A stretch of 64,000 nucleotides of DNA from Siphonobacter curvatus (GTDB lineage: Bacteria; Bacteroidota; Bacteroidia; Cytophagales; Spirosomataceae), in contig NZ_PTRA01000001.1 in assembly GCF_002943425.1 (NCBI RefSeq), forward strand, positions 2,480,001 to 2,544,000. The letters run 5' to 3'. Numbering within the stretch: position 1 is the first letter of the stretch; the number at the start of each line of letters is the position of its first letter. The translations under genes were made by a program, and so were the position numbers. Positions 53,001-61,900 of this stretch are shown here, piece after piece. Below the pieces are notes generated by a model, which searched no databases, was not told the origin of the DNA, and saw only the letters and a list, made by a program, of their open reading frames with translations.

Positions 53001-53631
53001 CGGCCTCCAGCGTAACGTTAAGAGAAGTCTGGTTCGCGATTTCTACTTCCTTGGTGGCATAACCGATGGAAGAGAAAATGAGCGTTCCCGATCCGTCCGG
53101 TACATTGAGCGAAAACTTACCATCCGCATCCGTACTCGTACCCGCCGAACCACCTTTCAGGCGTACCGTCGTACCCGGAATACCCGCACCAGCGGCGTCG
53201 GTGACGCGGCCGGTGATGACTACGGCCGGAATCGACATCAAACTACTGCTCCCCCCCATTCGGGTCGGAAGGGTGGTGATGTTGCGGCTTAGAATGATAT
53301 TACCGCCCGAAACTTCATACGTTAATCGGTACGGCTGGAGTAATTGAGCAAGAACCCGATTCAGCGATTCATTTGTTACGGAAATCGTCACCTTACGATC
53401 CGCCTGAATGAGCTGGGAACTGTAGACAAACTTTACGTTCGCCAGGCGTTCCACGGCTTTCAAAGCTTCTTTGATGGATTGTCCCTGTATAGATAAGGTT
53501 ACTTTCTTATTGAGCAGATCCTGGGCCTTGCCGTCATAGGCAAAACTCATGGTAAACAGGGACGTAGCCAGTACTAGTTGAATGACCGTGATTTTCATGA
53601 GTGTCAACAGTACCCTTTTCGTTTTTTTCAT
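50032..53631 (-). CDS. SusC/RagA TonB-linked outer-membrane transporter with STN domain
   Basis: A 1199-residue receptor. Start at 53631 (MKKTKRVLLTLMKITVIQLV, signal peptide). Domains in order: STN secretin/TonB short N-terminal domain (residues 45-113; VTLSIQGQSIKEALKAVERL), carboxypeptidase-like domain (about 135-215; GRVTDAAGAGIPGTTVRLKG), TonB box and plug (TEVVVVGYGTQKKQDLTGAV; PLYVVDGVPTQNINDINPND), and the barrel ending in a typical aromatic C-terminus (QFLFGLNLSF). It should import an oligosaccharide or other nutrient with SusD. The STN domain can signal to the FecR protein encoded upstream. A hairpin at 53735-53766 separates it from fecR. Confidence 0.95.
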   Translation of the reverse strand: MKKTKRVLLTLMKITVIQLVLATSLFTMSFAYDGKAQDLLNKKVTLSIQGQSIKEALKAVERLANVKFVYSSQLIQADRKVTISVTNESLNRVLAQLLQPYRLTYEVSGGNIILSRNITTLPTRMGGSSSLMSIPAVVITGRVTDAAGAGIPGTTVRLKGGSAGTSTDADGKFSLNVPDGSGTLIFSSIGYATKEVEIANQTSLNVTLEADTKQLTEVVVVGYGTQKKQDLTGAVSVINVSQLTEQPSPQITSQLQGRASGVTVLGSGQPGEAPQIRIRGINTFGNNSPLYVVDGVPTQNINDINPNDIASMQILKDAGSASIYGSRAANGVVILTTKRGSGKIKVSYDAYYGVQTPKSGNVWNILSPQDMANLKFRALRNTSSNAIDDKLYGNGATPVLPNYLEPTGANTVDESTYYVNPNYTSKDDYDTFKRIVKANKQGTDWFDEIFNPASIQNHNLAVSGGGAQGNYLFSMSYFNQQGTLLNTYLKRYTVRSNSQFNISDHVRIGENLAFSVSDNRRVNALTEGSAIGMSFRMQPIIPVYDIRGNYAGSYGYQLGNAKNPVAIQERARNNKGLSNRLFGNMYIEADFLKDFVARSSFGGEIFSGAFNSFAFPEYENSENVTNNSYTENTFSGFNWTWTNTLTWSHNFNNTHELKVLVGTEAYANRGRNVGGTTTGYFSFDPNYTNLTTGAGTITNYSSRYADALFSLIGRVDYNLMSKYLLSATVRRDGSSRFKTTQYGVFPAFSAGWRISQEEFMKNIPWITDLKIRGGYGVMGNQLNVDPANAYTAYGGIRGQSYYDITGSGNTINLGFQRTRVGNPDAKWERNINSNIGIDATLFKGKVDVTLDYYRKDIRDLLYNPELAGTVGMGSAPFVNIANMKNEGIDLAITYNGTISSDFKFNLTGTLTTYNNKILKVSNGSSYFDQEARRFNGSNIVRNATGHSIGQFFGYKIDGFWDSQDEIDQANQLARERTGSSSAVYQDAVAIGRFRYADINGDGQVTDADRTFLGNPNPKFSYGLNIGFTYKKVDFGMFLYGVQGNDIWNNVRWWTDFYPSFVGAKSHTAYYDSWTPDHTNAKAPIQENNGSFSTNQVPNSYYVEKGSYLRAKNAQIGYTFGGDFLKRIGVSRLRVYGQVANLFTITKYSGLDPEIGTTANTNNSSGGSLNQSFATTTSFGIDEGVYPNQRQFLFGLNLSF

Positions 53632-53734
53632 ACATTTGAGGTGTTTTGTTGAAATGCGATTCGACAAAAAGAATCCACGGGCAACTCTTGCGGAGTTGTC
53701 ATCACCTGGTAAGTGAAAGCGTGGAAAAAGTAAG

Positions 53735-53766
53735 TCGGCGGTGCTGGTAACACTGCCGATTTTTTT
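53735..53766. terminator. Hairpin between fecR-like and susC-like genes
   Basis: TCGGCGGTG (53735-53743) pairs with CACTGCCGA (53751-53759; one G-T pair), loop CTGGTAA, with seven Ts after it on the plus strand. On the minus strand it is followed by CTTACTTTTTCC, so it can end the sigma/fecR transcript before susC. Confidence 0.7.
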
Positions 53767-53864
53767 GGTAGGCGGTTAAGCTTTAATCATAGGCACGGGC
53801 TGGAGGTTTTCGTTGTGGGATAATCGTTTTAGTACTCGCGGAAGTCTGTTGGTTTATTAGTTAT

Positions 53865-54956
53865 TCAGCAGCCTTTGCCGTATACGATAATCTGTCCATC
53901 CAGAATTTCGTAGCGGGCTTCAACTGCTTTACAGATAATGGTAAGCATCTCAAACAACGGACGGTCGGTAAAAGAAGCCGTCAGCGGGCATTTAGCCATT
54001 ACTTCTTCGTCGTAGATAATATTGACACCATACGCCATTTCCAATTTACTAAACACTTCCCTCAACGCCGTATCACTAAATTCGAAATTGCTTACGGTCG
54101 CCTGCTGGCTAATGAGTTGAGGTTTTTTTACGATCTCCTTGACCAACTGAGGGTCCCCTTGCTGAAAAACAATTTGCTGGTTAGGCGCCAGAATGACGGC
54201 TTTGCGTTCCGTCTGAGGTGAAATTCGTACTTCTGACCGATTACGATGAAATACAGAAACTCGACCCGATAATACGCAAACGCTGGCTCGGTCGCCCTCG
54301 GCTTGGGCATTTACTACAAAGCTGGTTCCCAGCACTTTCGTTACTAAATCATTGGCGTATACGTAAAACGGACGATCCGGATTCCGTTTCACTTCAAATA
54401 AAGCCTCTCCTTGTAGATACACGATTCGCTTAGTTCCGCGGAAGGCGTGGTCGTAGCTCAGTTTGGCACCGGATTTGAGCACCACAGTACTGCCATCGGG
54501 TAAACGGATAAAAATAGGCTGAGTGCTCGTATTGACCTGTTCAGTCAGCGGACAGTGGCAGGCTTCTGTCAATTGCTGATAGGGAGTCACTTGCTCCTGT
54601 TGACATTTGTACCACGAAACACCCCAGCTAATGCCCGCTCCCAACCCGGCCAGCAGCCCAACTCCCGCCGCTATACGACGAAGTCCGAAGCCAATGATCC
54701 TTCGCTGGCGGGGTAATCGTTGCTGTACTTCCTCGACCAGTCGTTGTACCTCCTCATCCCTTAACTCGCGGGTAGGTTTCACTCGAATGGCTAAGGCCAG
54801 GGTCCGAGCTTCCTCCACCAGCTCTCGCTTGTGCGGATACTGATAGAGCCACGCATCCCACTGGGCCGATGATTCATTAGGAACTCCTCGTACCCAATCC
54901 AGAAAAGAATCGTCAGCCAGAAAATCTTCTATTTCATAATGACTGTATGATTTCAT
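53865..54956 (-). CDS. FecR-family anti-sigma factor
   Basis: A 363-residue FecR protein. The cytoplasmic N-terminus (IEDFLADDSFLDWVRG, WLYQYPHKRELVEEA) binds the sigma factor, one membrane helix spans about residues 93-114 (RIAAGVGLLAGLGAGISWGV), and the FecR domain is at about 145-245 (RLPDGSTVVLKSGAKLSYD, YLQGEALFEVKRNPDRPF, VLGTSFVVNA). A C-terminal STN-like DUF4974 domain ends the protein (NFEFSDTALREVFSKLEMAY, ILDGQIIVYGKGC) and should meet the STN domain of the SusC protein. Operon partner of the ECF sigma gene 156 bases upstream. Unlike the short protein at 24543, it is full length. Confidence 0.94.
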   Translation of the reverse strand: MKSYSHYEIEDFLADDSFLDWVRGVPNESSAQWDAWLYQYPHKRELVEEARTLALAIRVKPTRELRDEEVQRLVEEVQQRLPRQRRIIGFGLRRIAAGVGLLAGLGAGISWGVSWYKCQQEQVTPYQQLTEACHCPLTEQVNTSTQPIFIRLPDGSTVVLKSGAKLSYDHAFRGTKRIVYLQGEALFEVKRNPDRPFYVYANDLVTKVLGTSFVVNAQAEGDRASVCVLSGRVSVFHRNRSEVRISPQTERKAVILAPNQQIVFQQGDPQLVKEIVKKPQLISQQATVSNFEFSDTALREVFSKLEMAYGVNIIYDEEVMAKCPLTASFTDRPLFEMLTIICKAVEARYEILDGQIIVYGKGC

Positions 54957-55112
54957 TGTTTCGATAGATTTTTTTGCTGGCTTACATGACTAGTATGCAG
55001 AAAGGCTAAAAAATCTACTGATCACAGTGTAAAAAAATATATAAAAAATTACAATTACAGTTCAACAATCAGTCAACCGTCTGATTATCAGTATTATTTA
55101 AAATGAAAAAAA

Positions 55113-55718
55113 TTATTGAAATAATACAGTTAGAAGCAATAAGCCCAGACTTAAATAGAAGGGCATGTCATACCAGTTTTTGCGAAGACGGGCAATAGCT
55201 TCGTGGAGTAAATTGTAAACCGATTGCCGATTCATGTTCATGATAGCGGCAATATCTTCGTGAGGAAGCTCCTCGGAGAATTTCAAATATAGAATTTCCT
55301 TTTGCCGTTTCGGCAGGGTATTCAGCAGCTTTTCAAACTGTTCACGGGTTTCGGTAGCGTGCTGCTGTTCGACCCAGTGGTTTTCAACCGAAAATTCGAA
55401 GTACGTTTCCGGCTCCACGTTTTCCCAGCGGGTCCACTTGGCCTGCTCCCTAAAAATGCGTAAACGTAAGGCTTTGTAAAGGTAAGGTTTAATGACCGCC
55501 GGCTGACTGATGGTCGAGCGGTGCTCCCATAAATCAAAGAAGACGTCCTGAATACAATCTTTGATTAAGTCTTCGTCTAGTGAAAGTCGACTCCCGTATC
55601 GGAACAATATGCGGGAGTAGCGTTTCATGAGCTCCGAAAAGGCATGGGCGTCACCCGCTCTGAATTGACTCCAGAGTTCCTGCTCCAATAAATCGAATGG
55701 CTTTTCAGAGGAAAACAT
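55113..55718 (-). CDS. ECF sigma factor with a C-terminal hydrophobic tail
   Basis: A 201-residue ECF sigma factor: region 2 (about residues 12-90; HAFSELMKRYSRILFRYGS, LIKDCIQDVFFDLWEH) and region 4 (125-180; LPKRQKEILYLKFSEELPHE, NMNRQSVYNLLHEAIARLRK). After the helix-turn-helix comes a hydrophobic tail, MPFYLSLGLLLLTVLF (residues 185-200), long enough to enter the membrane. The chosen start at 55718 (MFSSEKPF) is supported by a -7 box at 55746-55753 that overlaps the earlier in-frame ATG. Together with FecR it should control the SusC/SusD genes. The tail could keep the sigma factor near its anti-sigma partner. Confidence 0.9.
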   Translation of the reverse strand: MFSSEKPFDLLEQELWSQFRAGDAHAFSELMKRYSRILFRYGSRLSLDEDLIKDCIQDVFFDLWEHRSTISQPAVIKPYLYKALRLRIFREQAKWTRWENVEPETYFEFSVENHWVEQQHATETREQFEKLLNTLPKRQKEILYLKFSEELPHEDIAAIMNMNRQSVYNLLHEAIARLRKNWYDMPFYLSLGLLLLTVLFQ

Positions 55719-55745
55719 CGGGCACTTTTTGAACGAACAACTGAG

Positions 55746-55753
55746 CAAATGTA
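55746..55753 (-). promoter_or_regulatory. -7 box of the ECF sigma/fecR operon
   Basis: CAAATGTA on the plus strand reads TACATTTG on the minus strand, an exact TAnnTTTG match 28 bases before the start at 55718. No clear TTG is found at -33, so an activator or alternative sigma may help. Confidence 0.5.
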
Positions 55754-56076
55754 ATTTTTTTCTCCAATCTCCATTCTTGAGACGATTATAAATTTACAAT
55801 ATTTTTTGTAACAAAACGATTATACGATATGCGTTACTTAGACACAATTCCTAGCCAATTGAACTGAGTAAGATTTTAATGCTTGAGTAAGGCTTAGAAT
55901 TGATTCCGTACTTATTTAACAAAAACTAATACAAGTTGCAAACGCTGGACCGTATACGCTGTTTTACGACTTGTTAAAAATTCATTTTATTAAACAAACT
56001 ACTCCGATTAACTTTATAATCTATACGCTTATATTGGCGAAAATCAGCCTTTAAATAATGAGTACTAGACTAATAT
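55754..56076. other. AT-rich spacer between the two SusCD modules
   Basis: This 323-base non-coding stretch (the -7 box adjoins it) lies between the VCBS copy 2 gene and the sigma gene. It is unusually AT-rich and contains no clear gene, hairpin or repeat. No terminator for the VCBS copy 2 transcript was recognised. Confidence 0.4.
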
Positions 56077-57588
56077 TTACTGAACTAAAGACGCTCGTTT
56101 ATTTAGCTTATTATGGGTCTTATTTTCAAGAATGATAAAAGGAATTTTTATACTCCAATGCGGTTGAATGTGGGGTAAGTTACGAAAACCTTTTGAAAAG
56201 TTACCGAGCACTAAATCCGTATCGCCGTCACCGTCCCAATCTTTGGCATCCATACAAATCCAGCGACCAAAAGTAGTAATCGGTGGCGAGTAAGGTTGAA
56301 AATGTAAGGGTTGCGTTTGTTTGAAGTACAAAAAGTTCTCCTGTGGGTGGTGTTGAAAGTCCGCAAAAAAGGCAATCGTAGCCAGATCGACATCGCCATC
56401 CAAATCAAAATCTTCGGCTAAAACTTTGGTAGCTCCGTTGATGGGATAAAACCAGTGTTTCCGGAATTTAAAATTCCCTTCATTCAGATAGATATACAGC
56501 CCATGATACGGCTTTAGAATCCGGGAATAGTCACTATTATCACCACTGGTATAAATCAGATCTAACTTTCCGTCTTTATTAAGGTCCACTAACTGAAAAC
56601 TACTCGATCCGGCCAGGGGTAAAAATCGCAGCAAAGGAATTGATTTAAACCCACCCTTCTGATCATTTTGAAATAACCACAGGCCTTCATTGGCATGGGC
56701 AAACAGGACGATAGCATCGGGCCAGCCATCCGCGTTGTAGTCTCCCACCTCAATCTGCGTAGCTCCGGGCTGGGCCGTCAGTAGTCGGGTTTCATAGGTT
56801 TCGTCGGCTCGTTGGCTAGTCAGGTACAGCCCCCCCTGCGTATGTCCGAAGCCGGCAATCAGCCAATCCGTACGTCCATCGCGGTTGAAATCGCCGGAAG
56901 CTGTGTGAATAGGTCGGGGCATTTGTGGGGCTAGTACGGTTTGGTTAGAGCCCTTTCGGTGAATCAGACTTCCCGCCCACTGATCCTGAGCCCGCATGGT
57001 ACCGATGCTGGTAGCGAACATTTCCGAGTCGGAACGAACGTGCAACTGTACTACCGGAGCCGGAAAACGAACCGAATCGATCCGATTCAAGTGCCGATCC
57101 CATTGTACCAGCATCGCATTGGTAGCCTGAGCCGAGTACACCCGGTCTTTTTCCAGATGTACCATCAGCGTGAGGGCCGTCGCGGAATCGGCGGGAGCGG
57201 GCTTGATGGCGAACAGGGAGTAGTCATTGCTGACCGGAACTCGCTGAGCGGGCAGTAGCGTATCGGGAGCGAACTGCCTGAAATAGTCTACCAATGTCAG
57301 CCATTCTTCGAAAGGTAAGGCAGCATTTGTTTCCGGGTAATATTCACCACGGGCGGTGGTGCCAATTCCTAATTTGGGAGCCATGGCGGGCAACACCTGC
57401 TTTAACCAGGTTTGTCGATCGAGTAATACCGGGTGAACGGCCAAGTGGCAGGAACTGCAATGCTGGTCCACTAACTGAGCCCCTTTTTCAGCCAGCAAAC
57501 TAGAGCCTGGTCGACAGTAACTGAGAATCAGGACCAGGCTCAGCCAGCTCCCTAGCCGCATAATCCATTGAGTAAGCAATCGAATCAT
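56077..57588 (-). CDS. VCBS/FG-GAP repeat lipoprotein with CxxCH motif (copy 2)
   Basis: A 503-residue protein, lipobox-like ILSYC (Cys25), heme site CSSCH (44-48) followed by MAPKLGI, then five calcium-type loops: DFNRDGRTD, DYNADGWPD, DLNKDGKLD, DFDLDGDVD, DWDGDGDTD. Long parts match copy 1 at 45563 almost residue for residue (LKPYHGLYIYLNEGNFKF against LKPYHGVYTFINQGDFKF; both have TIAFFADF). It starts three bases after the haloperoxidase stop, so the two are translated from one mRNA. It is probably a surface electron-transfer or adhesion partner of the haloperoxidase-like protein; this is inference. Confidence 0.85.
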   Translation of the reverse strand: MIRLLTQWIMRLGSWLSLVLILSYCRPGSSLLAEKGAQLVDQHCSSCHLAVHPVLLDRQTWLKQVLPAMAPKLGIGTTARGEYYPETNAALPFEEWLTLVDYFRQFAPDTLLPAQRVPVSNDYSLFAIKPAPADSATALTLMVHLEKDRVYSAQATNAMLVQWDRHLNRIDSVRFPAPVVQLHVRSDSEMFATSIGTMRAQDQWAGSLIHRKGSNQTVLAPQMPRPIHTASGDFNRDGRTDWLIAGFGHTQGGLYLTSQRADETYETRLLTAQPGATQIEVGDYNADGWPDAIVLFAHANEGLWLFQNDQKGGFKSIPLLRFLPLAGSSSFQLVDLNKDGKLDLIYTSGDNSDYSRILKPYHGLYIYLNEGNFKFRKHWFYPINGATKVLAEDFDLDGDVDLATIAFFADFQHHPQENFLYFKQTQPLHFQPYSPPITTFGRWICMDAKDWDGDGDTDLVLGNFSKGFRNLPHIQPHWSIKIPFIILENKTHNKLNKRASLVQ

Positions 57589-57591
57589 ACG

Positions 57592-58938
57592 TTATCGCTG
57601 GGCCAGCGAAGCCGACAAGCCGGTTTTGAGTAGTAACCAGGAACCTACTTTTTTGCCCTGCTCCATACCGCGTTTACAGGAAAATTCGTAATGAATTCCG
57701 CCGTACATCCGGCTGATGCCCGCCTGTTCAGCGGCTTCCATGAAGGAATGGAAGCTGCGTTCGCCGTGGCCGTATTCTTTCTCCGTCGTATCGTGAAAGG
57801 CAAAATTTGCTCCGTACAACTGGCTCAGCACCGAAGCCGCCGAAGCAGAGATTACGCTATGGCCGGAGGTGTATTCAGGAAAAGGAGGCGTTTGTAAATA
57901 CGACTCCCAGCGAGGATTCAGAAACTTATCAATCACGGTCACGGGTCGCAGGTATTCACTGCGGTACTTCTCGTCCCAGCAACTAATGAAACCGTCGAGT
58001 AAAGCCGACGCCGTCAGGGCGTATCCTTGAGCCGATTTCACCCAATTGGCTTTGGTCTGGCGAGCCGCCAGTCCTGCAATGGCCATCCAGTGTCCGCCGG
58101 GCGTCATCTTTTTCCGGCCAATCATTAAATGGCCCGAATGCTGGGACACAAACGGATTGTCATCCCAGAAACGAGCAATGGCTTTTTTCTCCTCATCCAG
58201 TGCATTTCCGGTTTCATACACCTTGACGACCTCTTTCCAGAACGGACTCTGCGGATTGCGGCTGTACGGATAGGGCCGTTCAGGCTTGAACTGACTCGCC
58301 GAGTCCATGCCCATTGGTGAAATGAGTCCCCAGTAAGGTTCGACGGCATCGGAATAATCGGGCGGTGTCGGGAGCCATTTGTCTTCAATATCCTGTTTGA
58401 TGCTGTACCGTTCCATACCGCGGGTTTCCTTGTAATGGTCTTTCGCCGCTCGCTCCATGATCTTCTTCGCAATTTGCTCCCCAAAAGCGATGGAGCGTTC
58501 GTAGGTTGGCTTGTCCACGGAAACACGGAAACGTTCCAGCAGCCGAGCTTCAAATTGCCGGATGGTATCTTTGGAAAACGTCAACTTCTCAGCTACGAAA
58601 CAAAAGGCCTTTACCCCGGCTAGCGTATAAGCGTACGACTGGCCCGCCTCGGGTTTCGGCATGGCCGGAAAATCGTTGAGATGCTGGGTCAGTGAAGGCT
58701 GGCTGGAGTCTTCGAACCGTCCGGCCTCGTAAGCGGCCAGAGCAGTATACGTGTAAATTCGACTGGCTACGGGCGGAGAAAAAATGTCGTACACGATGAC
58801 ATCGGTCAGTTTCTTGACGCAGCTATGTACACTTTCCGGGCTTTTGGGATCCAGCGTTTGTACCCGTGACGTAGATTGGCAGGCCGTCAGTAAGCCCCCC
58901 AACAGTAGCAACAGAAGAAAGGGTTTGTAATGATTCAT
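57592..58938 (-). CDS. Vanadium-dependent haloperoxidase-like lipoprotein
   Basis: A 448-residue lipoprotein (signal MNHYKPFLLLLLLGGLLTAC, Cys20). The PAP2/vanadium haloperoxidase signature is present in order: Lys324 with RP at 331-332 (KYRSEYLRP), TSGH at 357-360 and SRMYGGIH (Ser409-Arg410, His416). The three anchoring and phosphate/vanadate-binding blocks are complete. The last position of the third block, usually Asp, is Ser420 (HYEFS). It may oxidise halides with hydrogen peroxide or be a phosphatase of the same fold. It lies between the UnbV protein (19-base gap) and VCBS copy 2 (3-base gap), in one operon. Exported, so it acts in the periplasm or on the surface. Confidence 0.85.
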   Translation of the reverse strand: MNHYKPFLLLLLLGGLLTACQSTSRVQTLDPKSPESVHSCVKKLTDVIVYDIFSPPVASRIYTYTALAAYEAGRFEDSSQPSLTQHLNDFPAMPKPEAGQSYAYTLAGVKAFCFVAEKLTFSKDTIRQFEARLLERFRVSVDKPTYERSIAFGEQIAKKIMERAAKDHYKETRGMERYSIKQDIEDKWLPTPPDYSDAVEPYWGLISPMGMDSASQFKPERPYPYSRNPQSPFWKEVVKVYETGNALDEEKKAIARFWDDNPFVSQHSGHLMIGRKKMTPGGHWMAIAGLAARQTKANWVKSAQGYALTASALLDGFISCWDEKYRSEYLRPVTVIDKFLNPRWESYLQTPPFPEYTSGHSVISASAASVLSQLYGANFAFHDTTEKEYGHGERSFHSFMEAAEQAGISRMYGGIHYEFSCKRGMEQGKKVGSWLLLKTGLSASLAQR

Positions 58939-58957
58939 AGGTCAGGAATTGAGGGAA

Positions 58958-61900
58958 TTACCAAAGCTTACGGGAGCTGCCTTTGGCAGAAATTGCCTGG
59001 GCATGAACCAGTTGTGAATTTTTCAGTACTAAGGCCGAAGACTGCGAATAGAACGAGGAACCCAGCGGCACTTCCATCCGTCGGGACTGCTTGTTTTTCA
59101 GCGTCAGTACTACCGTTTCATCCCTGGGAGACAGTCGAACGACGGGCTGGGGCTGACGAAGCCGAAAACACCGCAGACGATCCCGGTTTTGCGTAGCCAT
59201 CAGGCAGTACTGCCCTTTCGCATCCAGAAACTGAACCAGTCCCTTGGCATCACCCGGAATCAGTAGTCCGCTTTCAGCCGGTGATACCGCCCGCAAGCCT
59301 CCCTTTCCGTTACCCAATAACAGTAAACCCTGAAAGGCATCGTAACGGCCCATGGTTAGCTCATTGCCATAATCGTTTCCGGCCAGCAGCACGTCCAGAT
59401 TGCCATCGGCGTTAAAATCTTCGATAACCAGACCAAATACCGGAGCGATCTGAGCCAGCATGGGCAGTGGTTTCACCACGAACGTACCGTTTCCCTGGTT
59501 TTCAATATAGCTTGATTTAGAATAATTTGCCTGCAATACCAGAGCATCTTTTCGTTCCTCGGCACTCAAGAACTGATCCATCGTCAGGTCAGCGTAGGTT
59601 TTGTAATTGGGAGCTTTGGCCCGTGTACCAATCAGTTGCTTCACCATATCATCGCGTACGTGGAAGGGATATTCCTGATAAGTACCCCCTTCTTTTTCCG
59701 GATAATACACGCTGGGAATTACGTCATAACTACCGTTTTGGTCAAAATCTTTCGCGTACAGGCGGGCGGGTCGCTGCTCAGAAACCCGCAGCAGATTGTT
59801 TTCACCCAGATTCCCTGCGATGTAATCGATGTCGCCGTCGTTGTCGAAATCTCCCGAACTTATTGAATTCCAGAAACCTACGTAGGACTCCAGCCCCGTA
59901 TTCGCCCGAGCCAACGCTCCTTTTGTATTCTTCAGTAAGGTCAGAGGCATGTACTCACCGGCGAGTAATAAATCCGGCCAGCCATCCCGGTCCGGATCAG
60001 TCCATAACGCATCGCACACCATGCCGATGTTGACCAAGGCCGGAGCCAGCTGCGGCGTTACGTCGGTGAACAACACCTTACCCTTTTGGGAATCATTTCT
60101 CAAAATGCGACTGGAAACTGGTTTCGGAAAGGCTTCCGGTTCAACGCGACCACCCACGAACAAATCCAGATCCCCATCTCGGTCAAAATCAGCGGCTTTC
60201 ACGCAGGAACCACTGATTCGCTCGGCGGGCAAGGCACGCAGGTTTCGCTGGAAACCTCCCTTGCCATCATTGAGGTACAAGCGATCCTGAAAACTTTCGC
60301 TGCCGGCGTGGGCTTCACCTCCCCCACTGACAATGTACAAATCCAGATCACCATCGCCATCCGCATCGAAAAGTAAGGTACCCGCGTCTTCCGACTGCTT
60401 AGCGTCACCCCAAGGGTCCGCCTGGAGAGGCATCGGTTGAAAACCGCCCGTGGCTTTTTGGAGCAGGAAGGTTCCCTGCTGTCTTCGCGAACCGCCCATA
60501 AACAAGTCATCGAGGCCGTCACCGTTGACATCCCCCACAGCAATGGAAGGTCCAAACTGTGAAAATTTGTGGGGTGCCGTTTTCTGTACGTTGAAGTCGA
60601 TGTAATCCCGTTCGGTATGTTTATAGGGAATGGCCAGCGTGTCGTCAATGGCTTCAAACAGCGTAGGCCGGGGGGCCGGAGTATTGCGTTTCTGATGAGC
60701 ATTCCGTATGTCGAGAGTTACGACCTGATCGACAGGCAGGTTACGAAGCGTTTGGGAACGTCCATTGGGCCAAGTAACGGTTAATTCCCGAACGCTGGTC
60801 TGCTTGCCCAGCCCGAAATGCCCCGCCGCTTCCATACTCGACAGATAGCCGCGATAGATGGTGTGCTCGTACATCTGCTGCTGATCTTCGCCGTAGCGGA
60901 TCTCCACCTGGGCTCCCAGACCCATCGGATTCTGGCCTTCGCCTTTAAACTTCACCCGAAGAAAATGATGATCTTTCGTTTTGTTTTCCGTCAGATTGTT
61001 TCGGTACACAAAAGCCGAATCGTTGATATTGCTGACTACCCAATCTAGGTCACCGTCATTATCCAGATCGGCGTACGCGGCCCCGCTGGAAAAGGTCGGC
61101 TGGGTCAACCCCCAGGTTTCGGCCTGATTGGTAAAGGTCAGGTTTTGATTATTCTGAAAAGCATAATTGCGGATTTTCACCTGCGGGATTTCGTGCAGCA
61201 ACAAATCCGAACCCGCGATGGAACCCACATCGGCCCGATAGGCCACGAAGTCGTGATCTGTAATGTCTTTCGGATAGCCGTTTGTCACGATAATGTCGCG
61301 GTAGCCGTCCTGATCAAAATCGGCCACTAATGGCGTCCAGCTCCAGTCCGTTTCCGCCACGCCCGCCAGCATGGAAATATCAGAAAATACCGGACGGCGT
61401 TTACCCGACGCGTCCGGAACCAGCCCTTGATTTAATTGTAAGGTATTGCGAACATATTGGTACTGATATCCAAAGATTTCATTGTTGATGTAGGTCTGGT
61501 AACTGGCCGGATTCAGAAACATTTTTTTCCGGTAATTGTCCTCGGGCAGCATATCCAGAGCGATGATCTCGGGCTGACCGTCATTGTTTAGGTCGGCAAT
61601 ATCCATACCCATGGCCGAGGCACTCGTATGCTTCAGATACTCCGCCGAGCGATCCGTGAAGGTACCGTCCTGGTTGTTAATCCAGAACAGGTCATTGCTG
61701 ATGTAATCGTTAGTTACGTAGATGTCTTTCCAGCCGTCCTGATTGATGTCGCAGATATTCAGGCCCAGTCCATATCCTTCAATCGTGATTCCGGCTTCTT
61801 TCGACACATTTTTAAACACGGGATGGCCCAAAACCGGATCCGTCCCTTCGTTTCGGTACAGTCGGTCGGTGTTAGAGGCTGAACCGTCCCGGTGTTTGTA

